Position numbers and translations under genes: made by a program. Shown here piece by piece: positions 1-12,016 of a stretch of 64,000 nucleotides of DNA. Under the pieces are notes generated by a model. The model saw only the letters and a program-made list of their open reading frames with translations, did no database searches and had not been told where the DNA came from. Positions within the stretch are counted from its first letter, which is position 1; every line of letters begins with the position of its first letter. This DNA comes from Oikopleura dioica. Lineage: Eukaryota > Chordata > Appendicularia > Copelata > Oikopleuridae. The stretch spans positions 13,211,001 to 13,275,000 of the forward strand of contig OU015567.1 in assembly GCA_907165135.1 (NCBI GenBank). The letters are read 5' to 3'.

Positions 1-1747
1 AAATTCGAAGGAAAGATTGATTTTAGCGTGAAATAATTTATCTCTGGTGTCAACACGACTTTCCACAAACGTGAATTTTGGGATAAACGGTGCAAATTGA
101 TGTTATAGGCGGGGTTAATCATTTAAAATAAAAAGAATTTCACCAGTTACGCAGTGTTTTTGCCTTGGCCAGACTTTTTCGTATCTGCTAAATAAACAGG
201 AAAGAGCTTCTAAACGTGACGGTCCGTAATTAAGATTAAATCATAATATTGCCCAAAAAAGCGGAAAGAAAAAGCTACAGGTAGGTCAAACTAACCCTTC
301 AGAGAACAAGCAAGCCCACAGAGAACTTTCTCCTGGAAGTTTCTCCTTGAAAGAGTCGCGAAAATCGAGTTAACAGATTGCGCAACTAAAATTGCTTCCT
401 TACCAAGCATTTTTTTTTTCGTTTGTCTAATCGTAACAATCGTTTTTTGAATTAATTATCCAAAATAATTTTCCCGTAATCCGCTTTGTTTTGAGGCTTC
501 GACTCGAGCCACGATGGCTTGTAGAATAGAATGTACCCCGTCAGCTTTCAATTTCAGAACTTCCTCATTCAAGAGAAAACTTCCCATTTTTACTTGATAG
601 GAAGGTAACGTGCGTTGGTTGGAGCTGCTTGTGTATAAAATAGTTAGAAAGTGTGATCTAGCGGCGTTTTTCTGGGCTATCTTCGGGTTGATATTCACAC
701 CGCAGTGTCATCTTATTTAGCGCCCGAAACGGATCAATCAGGGGAGCGTGATGAGCTCTAAAATGAACCTCTTTTCTTGCTCAAGAAAAATTGCCGCAAC
801 GGTCATGTGGACTCAAATTGACATGTTCAACTCGTCATTCGACACTTCTTTAACTAATATTTAACATCTTTTTTCATAAAGAAAATTTTCAAAAAATTTT
901 TTTTTATCAGAAAGAGATTTTTTAACGAATAAAAAACCTTATTCTGTTTCTCGTGGCGAGAATCAGAATTTCTGACAAAATGTGCACGCGAGTGTTGCAC
1001 CGCCTGTTGCATTTATTGCATCACGTGGTTTCCAAAAAATCGAATTTTCGAAAATTTAGAAGTCAAAAAAAGTCTTTACCAATTTTAGGAAAAGTCCCTT
1101 CAAAAAAGACTCGTGCCTCACGGTGCATCTCCTCGGCGAATTGGTAGTGCTTATCGCCTTCTTATAAGTTTATCGCTTATTTTGTGACGAAATCGCAAAG
1201 TGGATTTTCATGTCCGCAAAGAGTTCTACCCGTTTAGCCGAAAATTATCGCCGAAATTATTTTTCCCTAAACAACGACTGCACAAAACAACAAAACAAAG
1301 CAATACACTGTACGTTTTAGTAACTTTAATTACTTATTATTAGCATTGAAGAAATCGCTTGAGTTTATGATGGAAGGTTCCTTTCAGCGCTTTCTTGCCC
1401 AAGTCCAGCTTCTGAAGAAAAAAATATCAAAACCAAGTTTTTCAAAAAAAAAATACCTGTTTGGGCCACAAAAATCCGGCTTTGCGACATTTGAAAGAAG
1501 TAATATGGATGAAATCAATCAAAATCTCATGAATCCGTCCAACATAAGAGCACAAGTTCTCCTCAAGCCAACTTTGAGAATCGAATTTTGATGGAGAAGC
1601 TTTTTTTCGGATTTTTGAAAAAGATCGAGTTTGAAAAAAATGATGTTGAAAAATGTTAAGGAAAAAAAGTTTCGTAAACTGTAAATCCGCTGTCGGATTT
1701 GCTAATGAGCTGTCAACGCCGAAAAAAGTTCACGAATCGGAGCTTTT
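1..1747. other. AT-rich stretch without a recognisable gene
   Basis: Only short open frames occur here on either strand and none shows a family motif or a spliceable chain of exons. The sequence is AT-rich with homopolymer runs. It probably holds the 3' flank of the minus-strand mucin-like gene and intergenic DNA. I see no tRNA, rRNA or repeat array that I can defend. Confidence 0.5.
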
Positions 1748-4700
1748 CTAAAAAACTTGCTCTAAAAATCCATTTCCTTTTAGATCATCCTCGATTTCGA
1801 TCGTCAAAAGATCGACTTCGGCCACGGCTTTGTTTTGCGTTTGAATATTTTGAACTATGATCGCCTCCTGTTCTGAAGAGGGCAATAAGACCCTCTCTAT
1901 CCAGACACAGTGATAAGCAATATAGGGACACTTGTGATAAATTTCTTTACGAAGAGACTTTCCAAAAACAAGCTTGATCAAACACGTTCCTAAACGCAAT
2001 TCGCTTTCGTAACGGCTAGTAGCCAAGGTCACCGATTGTTGACTGCAGCGTTTCCTGAAAAAAAATTTTCACCGACATTTATGAACAAACAATTATAAGC
2101 AGCAGAGATTGATAGCATCAGTGACCTGTCTGCTTGTAACTGACGCATTAGTCGTTTGATAAAAACAGTTAGTACAGCATAATTACGCTCACTTACATAG
2201 ATGAACTCTTTGGCCCGTGAACTTCCGCCATTTTAGTCAGCTTCCACTGATAACGCGCTATCATGTGGGCCCGGGAGAATCTAAGCATGCAAAAAATGAA
2301 AAGCGATCCCGTAATGCACAAATAATTATTACCTCTTGATGAGTGAGCTTTTGAAGCTCTCTGAAAGAACATGAGAGTGGTAAATGCGGAAGAAAACGTT
2401 GTCTAGCGCTCTTATTCCAGGATTTCTTATTTCAACTTCGATCCAATCAGAGAGCGAGATTAATCCTTAAAGCGCCACCTATGCGTACTTGACTTGAAAA
2501 TTGAAAATAAGTTTTTCTCAAGAAATCCTTAAAAGCGTCAGTGGCTGAGTTCGTCGACAACCAACGCCATAATCTTTGAATCCATATCTGCACAAGCACT
2601 GAGCCCCAACTGGTTCAGCGTTGACATCTGCGCATGAAATTCCATCTGATGGGTCGAAAGAATTGTCCGTCTTCAAACTTTCTTCCACGGCTACTTCTGG
2701 GTCGGACTCAGATTCGACCTGGTAGCCATTTTCGTCGAGCAAGAGGTTGAATCGTTCCAAGAAATCCTCAAATCAGTAAGAACTTGGTGATATAAGAGGA
2801 AAGGTTACCGAGACATTGAGTAATCTCAAGCTCTGAATTTTATCCTTTTCGAGCTTTTCCTCGAGGTAGATTTCCGATTCGATATGATAGTCTTCAATAT
2901 TCGACAGGTCAGCTGTTCTTCGTCGTCTTGCAGTTGTTGGTTGGACGTTGATCATGATGTTATAACTATTAATTGTGTTAGAATCTGATAATTTACGAGG
3001 AGTTAATAATGTTCAGGCGCTAGAGTATAATCCTTACGAGGAAGGGGGGGAAGTTTGGTGGGTATCGTAAATTCAAACATTTTTTAATATAAATTAATAA
3101 GGAATTTTCCTTTTTTATGGTCTTCAATTTGTTACTTTACCTGCCCAGATAAGAACCAATACTTTCCAGAGCATCGCGTATTCCCGACGTAATCATGTCT
3201 AAACACCTTTTTAGAACCTTTTTGTGTCAATACAATTCCTGAAGTGAGCAATATACATCGGCGTTAATTGTCTGATAAGTTTTTAGAACTCCAAAGTCGT
3301 GGGAACGCTCAAACGCACCGGCAGAAGAAAGTAACTCGAAGAAAAACTCATTACTGAGTTCCTCTTATCGCGTGCGCAATGAGAGCGGGTGGTTAAAACG
3401 TGGCTCGAGAAAGAAGGTACTGTATCGTACTATTTACTGTCTTGCAGTCATTTTTAGAGGGGGCAGTAATTACTTGAATTCATGTCCTTGATGATAACTA
3501 ATTTTCCTCTTGAGGTCTTATTCATGATTGTTACGTAGACTCGAGATACGGACAACGCTGGTCCAAGATTGTCAATTAGGAACCCGAAAAATCCGCCATT
3601 TGCTCAGATTGGAATTGGATCTCTAATAGAAGCTTGAACTTGTCGTTTTACTCACCAAATAGAATACATGTGAAAAAACTGATAAGAGAAGATAACATAC
3701 ATACCTATATTATCATCAGTTGAAGAATTGTACGTCGCGTTGGTGGAGAAACTGACCGTCAGGTCAAAGGACATGGTCACGTTATTAGTAACGATGGCGA
3801 AACAGCTCGACGCCGCGTTGCAAGACTAAAAAGAGTTTATCACGATAAAAAATGTCAAACCGCCGTCCAATTCTGTAAGAAAGAAAAACACCCACCGCAA
3901 GCTGTATTGGACAGAATTAAATTAAATAAACTTCTCTCCCGCTCTTATCGCGCAAAAGTTCAAACGCTCGGAATTTTATACCTCCGCGCTCCTACCTCAG
4001 TTACAGTTCGTGTCGAGCCGACTCCGCAGTTGTCCGTGTTGCAGACTTGGGTGCGAGTTCGAACTCCGCCATATCTTTTCAGGGGCTAGAAAGAAGCCCC
4101 TTTTGAGGGTGGTTTTCTACATTGAATAGAAATATCTAGCCCTTTCCCCACAAGAAACAGAACACGTGGACCAGCTTTCATTATCGACAAAAGTCTAAAT
4201 AGAAAAATAAATGAAGAAGACATTGATAATATTATTTTGCGTTACCCAATCCACGACAGACTCATTTGAGAATCCAGCTGTTGTGAAATTATCAGAAAGT
4301 GCGGTCGTCATCGAAATTTCTGTTGTTTCTAAAATAAATGAAAAACACGTTCCAAAATGGAAATCGTACGAGCATGAGTAGTAAAAGCAGCTGTAAGAGG
4401 CTCTGTTTGCGTTAGAAGAGATTCGGCAGAGGTTGTTGGCTCAAGCTCTTCTGGTTGAGTACCGTTGCTTATGAAAACTTCGGTCGTGAAAGTCGTGGCT
4501 TCATTTTCCTCGGTTGTTGCAATTTCGCTAAATTTCAATTGAAATTTGCGACAAGCAAAAATGAGTTGTAATGAACTTAAAAATTTTGCATGGTGATCTA
4601 TCGGCAATCGCGTTCGCAAATCACGGGTCTTAGCGTAAAACAATTATGAAATGCGGGCGTCATTACAAAACCAAAATGCTATTGTGTCTGATTCAGAGGT

Positions 4701-7700
4701 GGTGGGATTTTGTGGAGCGGTAATCCTACCTGGCGGTTGTTGCTTTTTCTGAACTTGCCGTTGATCCTGACCATGTGCTCGTAACGAGGTTTTCGGTGAC
4801 CGTCCAATCTAATCAAATTTCACATTTCAGCGCAATTGAATATTGTTTTTATCAAGTTATCAGCATTTGTTATTTTATCAGTACCTATTGGAAGTGCTGT
4901 AGTAATCAACTCAGAAGTCGTCGCAATAATCTCCTCACTAGTAACAAAGGAGTGCGTTGTGACTAGAGTGTCGGCGACTGTAGCGCTGGACGGTAAAGGT
5001 GTTGTAACTAACAATTCGTCGCCATCTGTGCTTGTTTGTTCTAACAATTTATTTTAGAAATTAATCTTAAAAAAGAAAATGTCTTCTCACCATATTGGGA
5101 TGTCGTTTCTAAACCAGCGATGACTGTTACAGTAGTGTGATCAATAAGACTAGTTGATTCTTGGGTTGAATGTTTTGTTGTTGAAGGAAGAGAAGTTTGG
5201 TCGCTTGTGATTTCTGCTGACGCAACTGCCGCCTCAGTGAAAACATCCGACGTTATTGTTCCGGGCGACGTAAAATCAAAAAGAGGATCATCCACAGAGC
5301 TCGTTCCCGAAACAGAGCCTGCCTTGGAGTCTCAAAAAATCGACCGACTCAAAGAGATAGTTTTCTCAGACAAGATCAACCCTGACGTACTCAGACGTGG
5401 ACGAAAGATACTTAAGGGGGAGGTCGACGAGAATCGGGATTTCTGTAACCAAAAATCCGGAAAAACCTGCTTAGATAGGCAAATTCTGACTTTTCAGGTG
5501 GATAGAAAAGTGTTTCAAAAATACAGCGGCGAAAACTAGAAAAAAAATTTTTTCGAAAAAATTTTCAAAAAATTGGGTCAAAGTGGGGGTTACTCGTAAC
5601 CAAAAAATCTCAAAAACGGGATTTTTTTTTCTTCGTCAAATTAAATAAATAGTAAGTTGAAACCCTTAAAAATACAGCGGCGACAATATAAAACGGGCTG
5701 CTTTTATTTAAAAATTTTTTTCTTTTCACTAAAAATATGCGATTTTCCTTAAAATCGTCATTTTTGCTCATTTTTCACGGAGAATTTTACCAAAAGCGCC
5801 GAGACTCGGAATTTTTTACTGGTAATGATAAGAATACCATTTAAAAACAATACCTAGTAAATAAAAATCGGATTAAGATTGTTTTTGGGTGAAATAACCA
5901 ACTTTAAAATATCGTAAAATCTCGAATTCCAGACACAAAATCGAAAATTTTGGTAAAAAAAGTTAATCAATGCCCAAAAAGCTGGAGACCAAAAATTTTC
6001 CTTTTTTATTAAGGAATCCAAAAATATAACTAAAATTTTGAAAAAGCGAAAAAATTTTTCTCGTCGACCCCCTCCTTAATGAACCTGTTTCAAACTTCGA
6101 TCGGCTAAAAAGTTGAGGAGACTTTTCCTTTTAAATGGTTCGCTAATAGTTTCCGTGAATTTAAGTCACTTCAGCTATAATTATGCATATTTATGAACCA
6201 ATTGCCTAAATTTAAATCGTCCCAAACAGTTGGCAAGTCGGTAAACCCTTGCGTTGTTGAAACTGGACCGGCTGCGGCCGGAGAAGTTGACGCTTCCGAA
6301 AATTGAAGGGTCGATCCAGTGGTCGCCGTTTGCGTGAAACTCTCACCCGCAGTTGTCTCATCAATTGGAACGTGGCTGTCACTTGTGAACACGTCGTTCG
6401 ACATCGCGATTGTTGAGTCCTCCAAAGCCAACGCCGCGGATGTTGCATATTCAGCGACAGTTACTTACAAGGGCGTTCAAATAACTTTCTCGGAACTTAA
6501 GTGTGTCTCAAGTAAATTGGAGTTTTCAAAGTTATGAGAAGAAAGGAATGATATCGCGTTCCTGTTTCTTCTTTGTACACCTCTCCATCTGTCGAACTTT
6601 CAGTGAAAGCTTCATTATCACCAACGCTTTCTGTTACAAAATCTTCATTGACAGCGCTCTCTGTTATCATATCCATAGAAGCATCTGTTACTGTAAGTAC
6701 TTCTGTCACAGAAATAAACTCTTCCTCAAAATCGGTAAAGCTTTCGGTAAAATCATCAATTTCATCGATTGAAATCGGTTCTGTTGCATCACCATCAAAA
6801 TATGCGTCAGTAACCGTTTCCGTATAATCTATTGGCTCTTCCGGTGCGGTAAAGTTTTCGGAACTCAGGTCATTCTCGCCCACCGTGGTCACCAGCAATC
6901 CTTCCGTTTCCGCATTTGTTGGGGCTGATTCGCGGGATTCACATTTTATATAATTCTGAGTGATATAAATTGAAAATGAATCGTCCCGTTTCTAACGTGC
7001 TGGATGGGTAGGTGTTATCTGCAGTTGTGTGCGGTATTGTATCAGTTTGCTCAGGCGTCGCACTTGGCACGTCGGTGAATATAGAGTTCGGCCCAGTTGT
7101 TGCTTCGTCACTTTCCATTTTTATTGAAGTCACTTCAGCAGTTTGAGTTTCAGCGCTCGTAATTTCTTCGGTGAAATAGTCCGTTACACTTTCTGTTTCT
7201 GATTCCAGCGTTGAAGCGGCAAGAGTCGACGTTATTCCTGAAGTGAATGCATATTCTTCTGTTGTCTGACTGGAGTAAGAATCACTTAACGAAGCCATTT
7301 CTTGCGTAGTTCCGAAGTCGCCAATAAAGCTTGTTTGGTCGTCAACAGATATTGCTGTTGTGCTAGCTAATGTTTCCACTGAAGTGGTATCTTCCATCAA
7401 ATCTGTTGTGCTGTCTAATTCGGTGGTAGAGTTACCCCACTCGGTTTGAGCGGCAGTAGTCTCTCCCGTGTTAGTAGTTGATAACGTTGGTGAAGATGTT
7501 GTCGCGGATAAACCGTTCTCATCCGGCATGCATACGCCAAATTCGTTGATAGAGGAGCCACTAGAGCAAGAGCAGCTTTCCGGATTGCTAAAAGTCATTG
7601 TAAAAACTAGTTGAAAATAAGCTCGATCACCTGAAAAGCCCTTGGACTTGATCACACGATATGCAAATGTCCACTAATCCGTCGTTGAATCTTTTAAAGC

Positions 7701-8430
7701 CTTAACAAAAAAGAGCTGAGGAAAGTTCGAGAGCTCAAAATTATGCAAAATAAAACTGTGAACCACTTATTTAAACCTGGTAAACATTGACAGACTCCGT
7801 TGTCGTCGGCTTTGGCGTACGGATGGCACGTGCAGGCTTGTCCATCGGCACCAGGACCTGTCAGTGAGAGGGAGGAACATGAGACACAGTAGGTTCCTTC
7901 ACAAGAGAGAGAATGAAAAATTAGATTGGAGAGGGGACACTTGCCTGATAGGTGCTCGGTAAAATTCTAAACACTCGTCATTCAGAAACGCACGAAAAAA
8001 CAACTTTTACCTCGTCGCAGGAACACACTCCATATTCGTCAGGCACCGCGTTTAGACCACATCCCAAGTCCGACGAGTCGTTTCTGACACCTATTAGCAA
8101 AGTGGAGACACAAGTTCAAAATTAGTCTACTGAATGAAACCACCGGGCGCTCTACGTTCCTGATAGTTTTGATGAATCTACACATGTTCCAGCGGATGTT
8201 TCAGTGTAATTAGACGCGCACGAGCAGGAACCAGAAGAGGAAAGCGACGAGTATGGAACACACGAGCACTTCGGACCGTCCCTTATTTCTCATGCTTTGC
8301 TGTTTTACATTTTAGCTTACCAAAGTGGCCCGGAAATATCAGTACAGTTGAGGCAAGTGCTATTGACGGTCTCGAATGGCCAATCAGTCAGCACTTGCGC
8401 CTCTAATGGAGCTTGAACAATTCCATCGAA
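1748..8430 (-). CDS. Large mucin-like glycoprotein with Cys modules and Thr/Ser/Glu-rich exons (multi-exon, limits approximate)
   Basis: A chain of minus-strand exons runs from about 8430 to 1748. The 5' part (8430-7500) carries short Cys modules of the form CxC...GxC, e.g. around 8270-8170, 8090-8030, 7860-7790 and 7600-7540, resembling degenerate EGF repeats. Then come long Thr/Ser/Glu-rich exons (7655-6939, 6898-6497, 6431-6171, 5330-5041, 5047-4820, 4643-4329), typical of heavily O-glycosylated stalks. Distal exons at 3830-3715 and 3620-3480 encode a non-repetitive, N-glycosylation-rich domain, 2955-2773 a charged segment that could be SEA-like, and 2760-2518 another EGF-like module. A last exon at 2060-1748 is Cys-containing and ends in a stop. 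No signal-peptide exon or clear membrane segment was located. An extracellular matrix or house (oikosin-like) component is possible; the function is not known. An inverted-repeat element sits in the intron at 5412-6079. Confidence 0.6.
5412..6079. mobile_element. TTAA-flanked inverted-repeat element (non-autonomous) in an intron
   Basis: TTAA at 5412-5415 is followed by GGGGGAGGTCGACGAGAA, and the near-complement of this ends at 6075 just before TTAA at 6076-6079. Two copies of AAAAATACAGCGGCGA lie inside (about 5518 and 5668). There is no transposase frame. TTAA duplications are typical of piggyBac-type elements, but the terminal sequence is not the usual CCC start, so the superfamily is left open. 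It lies between Thr-rich exons of the mucin-like gene. Confidence 0.55.
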
Positions 8431-9307
8431 ATAGAAAAAATGACTTCATGAAAATCTGCTGTTTTCACTAAAATTCCGTGGATTCTAAGCCCCTGGCTGA
8501 ACATTCGCAAATCCCCCAAGCATTTCTAGCGCATTCTTCGCCCTGAATCTCTCTTGCAAAAATTATTATCGAAATTGCTTGAAATCCGTTAGGAAGAAGC
8601 ATTGTTGACTTTTCTGAGGGATTCGGCTAGACAGGGAGAATATTCGGCGCATTTTGTTTGATAAAGTATTGAAAGGATGCTATTTCGGAGCAGTGGGAAA
8701 TTTTACCGCGCTCACATGCATGATTGATTTCTTCATACTTTTTGACAGGGTCAACTAAAAGTCAATAATAGGAGGGTTTCTGCAAGCTTAGTAAAGTAGA
8801 TTGAGATAAAGCAGTATTGTATGTTTGTACCGATAGTTTAATCGGGTAAATAAAACATCCGAAAAACGGTGTTATCTCCCCTCACCACGAAACCGTAAAA
8901 TAAAAACGAAAGAATCGCGATTGGACTCTTAATTTCGGCGGAAATAACAAGATTGTGGAACCATTTTTATGGCAACGCTTACAAAATAAAGTGCTTGATT
9001 CTGTTAACAAAATATAAATTTTGGTATGATTTTTGATATTTTTATTTATTCAAAAATAGGAAGAATCTGACAATAAGTTGGAAGAAAATGAGTCGCAAAA
9101 TAAAAGTAAGTTGGGTGTATTTGAGTTCTTCTTTGTTCGCACAGGCTAAAATTTTCGTCCAGCCAGGACGTAGTCGTTTTCGATTATGCAGTCGGGTTCA
9201 GCTAAAATGATTTGTGAAATATTTGACGGATGCAGGAAAACTTACAGACGAAGCCAGTTTCACAGCTTTTCGGTGAGCGTAGTGTCGGGTACTTGATTTT
9301 CCTTTCT
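8431..9307. other. Intergenic region between two minus-strand genes
   Basis: No exon is recognised on either strand. The missing first exon (signal peptide) and the promoter of the mucin-like gene should lie here or just upstream. The most GC-rich part, towards 9310, borders the last exon of the upstream membrane-protein gene. Confidence 0.4.
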
Positions 9308-10740
9308 CTAGGAGTGCTTGCCACCATGCTTGGGGCCGATGGCGTCGCTCGCTGCCTTGAGATGCCGATCGCCGTCGTTCCGATCTGCGTGCGGGGATAT
9401 GACTTTTTCTAAATTTATCGAAAACTAATTATCGAAACTTAAAATGTAATCATATCCCAATCTTTTCATTTTCTTGCCATCGCGGCGCTGACTATCCGAT
9501 GAGGTTGAAGACGTGAGGAGTGAGTCGTCTCGGCTTCCGTAGAGCTTTCGGTCTCGTCGCTGACGCTTGGGAGCTTTCGGGGCTAGATATAATTTTATCA
9601 GAGAAAGCGCTAATTATATCGACGACATACTTATATCACTAGCGAATTCGAATCGGTCCGTCTCGTAGCCATTTGAGCCCTGAAACTGTTCCGGCGTTGG
9701 TTGATCGTCAGGGTAGGAATGGACAGGGTGAAATCTGGATTCGGCGTAGTGAGGCATTCGTTCTCGCGAAAGTGGCTCTTGATAGCGAGGTTGGAGGGTG
9801 ACATGGTTGCTTGGCCGGTAGAAACGCCGATGTTGGTGATGGTAATCGGGCTCGTAGCTTATTAAAAATTTTCATTATTACTGATATCTAGGGTAGAAGA
9901 CTTACTCGTCGCAGCATAAAGCTGAGTTTAGCCGCTGTATGAAATTCTTCGTACAATACTTGAGCGCAAAGTAGACTACCAATATAGTTACGATGACGAT
10001 GACAGCCTTCAGAAGAAAACTGGAGAAGCCACCAAAGAAATTTGACATATCCTCGAAGAAATCTTGACTTCGCGCGTAGCCTAAATGTCATCATGAATAT
10101 TTTTTCAAGAAAGACTTTCAATAACTTTCCTTGGTCAACAGTAGTCTTTGCCGCAGCACCAACGTCCATAACAGTTTCGCTCATCGGTTCGATGAATTTT
10201 CGTCTTACAAAGAGTTTTTTGAAGCTAGTAGAAATTTGTAATCATAAGTCTATTTGCTCTTTTCCTGACAAATTTCTCAATCTCCGCCGGAGAGTAGTCC
10301 TTGTTGTCTGCCAGGATTCTCGCTTTCTACCTGAATCTCGATAATATCCTTTTCGTTTCCTATCAGTCTTCTATTTCGTAAGCGAAGTGAGTACGTGATG
10401 ATTCTCTTTCTATTTCCAAGTGGGTCTTCGTTGTCTTCAATTCTATCTGCTAAAATCCTTTCACAGAAAATACACCTTCTACAGCAGTGAAGTTCTCGAT
10501 TTGAAAATTGCAGAAGTATTTTTGCTCTTCTTCGCCCTCCTGTCGGTTCTCCCGGCTACAGCGGTGGCCTTGAGCGCACATCAAAACGAGCTTTATCCAG
10601 TGATAAGCTGGGGAGCGCCTTGGTAGCATGAGAAAATGCTTCCGACACCGTATCGATGAATTGAACCTGCCAAGTTTGCAGTCGGGAACTGTGAGAAGAA
10701 TTTCTGTCGGAATGATTCCATTGAGGTTTCTAAAGGTCGA
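9308..10740 (-). CDS. Single-pass membrane protein with a short cytoplasmic tail (unrecognised)
   Basis: Minus-strand exons can be chained from about 10740 to the stop at 9308. The first part contains Cys-bearing extracellular sequence (GHRC, FCNF, NFTA) that could belong to a ZP-like fold, but this is a guess. An exon at 10217-10125 follows. One hydrophobic segment (LLKAVIVIVTILVVYFAL, about 10010-9955) is followed by a basic, Cys-containing juxtamembrane region. The tail is hydrophilic: an exon rich in Tyr, His, Pro and Arg (9860-9640), an Arg/Ser-rich exon (9590-9455), and after a 37-nt intron a final exon ending GGKHS at 9308. A 29-nt intron at 10447-10475 keeps the frame. It is transcribed divergently from the small gene at 10958. 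No family is assigned and the 5' limit is uncertain. Confidence 0.5.
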
Positions 10741-10957
10741 AGGTTAAGATTATCGTACAAAAATATAGATACATGTTATCGAGCATTCGTCAATGCTTCA
10801 TCTTGTGGATTCTCATACAAGTTCTTCTCTATGAGTCATGGTCAAAAAATTCTAGTTTCTTCCATTCCGATAACGGGTAGTTGATATTCTCCAGATTGTT
10901 GTTTTTTCTAGATTCAGTACCTATTTGTAGTTTCTTAGAAAATTCAATCACTCAACG

Positions 10958-11191
10958 ATGGCAGAGAATCAGGAGAGGTACCATTTTTGTCGTTTTATAA
11001 TATTATATTATTATTAAAATAAACCTAGCCCCGTACGACCCAACTTCCACGATCCGGACTCTCTCGTGAACTTACCAGGACCGCAGTTCGAAGATGAATT
11101 CCGTGAAAAAGTAAAGAATGAGGACGGGTACGTGTACATGTGGGACGGGATGAGAAAAATGATGATCATAGGAACAGGTTTTATGCATTGA
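10958..11191 (+). CDS. Small 60-residue protein, first gene of a probable two-gene operon
   Basis: ATG at 10958, exon 1 to 10977, a GT-AG intron of 51 nt, and exon 2 from 11029 to the TGA ending at 11191 give 61 codons in frame. The product begins MAENQESP and contains LPGPQFEDEFREKV, then an aromatic segment (YVYMWDG). No signal peptide or membrane helix is visible and I do not recognise a family. An alternative splice from 11177 to 11226 would only change the last residues. A polypyrimidine-AG at 11224-11225 follows 34 nt after the stop, which fits trans-splicing of the next gene. Confidence 0.5.
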
Positions 11192-11293
11192 ACTAAATTG
11201 GCTATGATTATATGGGATGTTTCAGAATTAAAATAATAAACAATAACTGTTGAACGAAACCTGACCAAAGTTCTCCCTGCTCTTCCTGAAAAG

Positions 11294-11629
11294 ATGGACG
11301 GCATCTGTCAAGAATTTATTCGCGCCCAAGAGCGAGGCGATACCTACGTTTACGCCGATATTGAATACGTAGATGAGGTGGTAAACGCGGAGGCCGCGGA
11401 AGAGACTGACGGAGAAGGCAGTGAAGAAATAATCGTTGAAACTGCCGAAGAATGTACCGACGAGTCTGACGACGACTCTGACGATGAAAGTAGCGAAGAC
11501 GATGGCAATGAGACAGAGGACGAGTCTGATGAACAAAGGAGCGAAGACGATGGCGATAAAACAGAAGACGAGTCTGAGGATGTCGATATTCGTATTCCTG
11601 AAGCCTCGGAATACGACTTTCTGTGTTAG
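11294..11629 (+). CDS. Highly acidic Asp/Glu/Ser-rich protein
   Basis: A single exon encodes 111 residues. The first 35 residues (MDGICQEFIRAQERGDTYVY...) are mixed; the rest is an almost continuous Glu/Asp/Ser/Thr tract with an imperfect repeat of the form DEQRSEDDGDKTEDES. Such acidic tails occur in chaperone-like and chromatin-associated proteins, but no family can be named. The antisense frame looks strongly hydrophobic only because it mirrors the acidic codons. The AG at 11224-11225 precedes it by about 70 nt and is the likely spliced-leader acceptor. Confidence 0.5.
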   Translation: MDGICQEFIRAQERGDTYVYADIEYVDEVVNAEAAEETDGEGSEEIIVETAEECTDESDDDSDDESSEDDGNETEDESDEQRSEDDGDKTEDESEDVDIRIPEASEYDFLC

Positions 11630-11920
11630 TCTTGCTGACCCGAATAAAATAGTACAAAATATACAGTTGAGAAATTTTTGCATATTCAATCGACAATTTA
11701 ATTGTCAATTAGCTTTCGGCCAGGTGGCACATCAAAAGTACTAATCTAGACGGTATCTTTGAGTCCATCAAGCGCGTGTAAAATGAGGAACTACACACCA
11801 GCTGTTCCGTAATGAGTCGTCGCGAAAGCCCTTTAACTTTCGATTGGCTTCTCCTGTCCTCAAAAGCGCGATTTCAAGATGGGATTCCGTTTGATATCAG
11901 ACTGCGCCATCCTTGAGAAA

Positions 11921-11930
11921 ATATAAAACC
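11921..11930 (+). promoter_or_regulatory. TATA box of the HES-like gene
   Basis: ATATAAAACC lies about 90 nt upstream of the ATG at 12017. It is followed by a CA/A-rich leader (ACAAACAACAAAAAAG), as in the other intronless genes of this window. Confidence 0.6.
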
Positions 11931-12016
11931 GAGGCGACATAACCAGGCAACTCATATCATTCCAGATACAAACAACAAAAAAGAAACAATCAATCTCATT
12001 TTATAAAGTCGAGAAC

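Noticed and set aside
3990-4075. tRNA-like sequence (GAGTTCGAACTCC box B)
   Set aside because: The T-stem has a mismatch, and no proper anticodon arm or A box could be folded at the right distance.
5207-5539. Plus-strand open frame of 110 residues
   Set aside because: It lies antisense to a Thr-rich exon and runs into an inverted-repeat element; no family similarity.
9230-9412. Plus-strand open frame of 60 residues
   Set aside because: The opposite strand provides a last exon that continues the membrane-protein frame; the plus frame has no signal.
11228-11689. Minus-strand hydrophobic open frame
   Set aside because: It is the mirror of the acidic plus-strand ORF; Asp/Glu codons read in reverse give Phe/Leu/Val/Ile.
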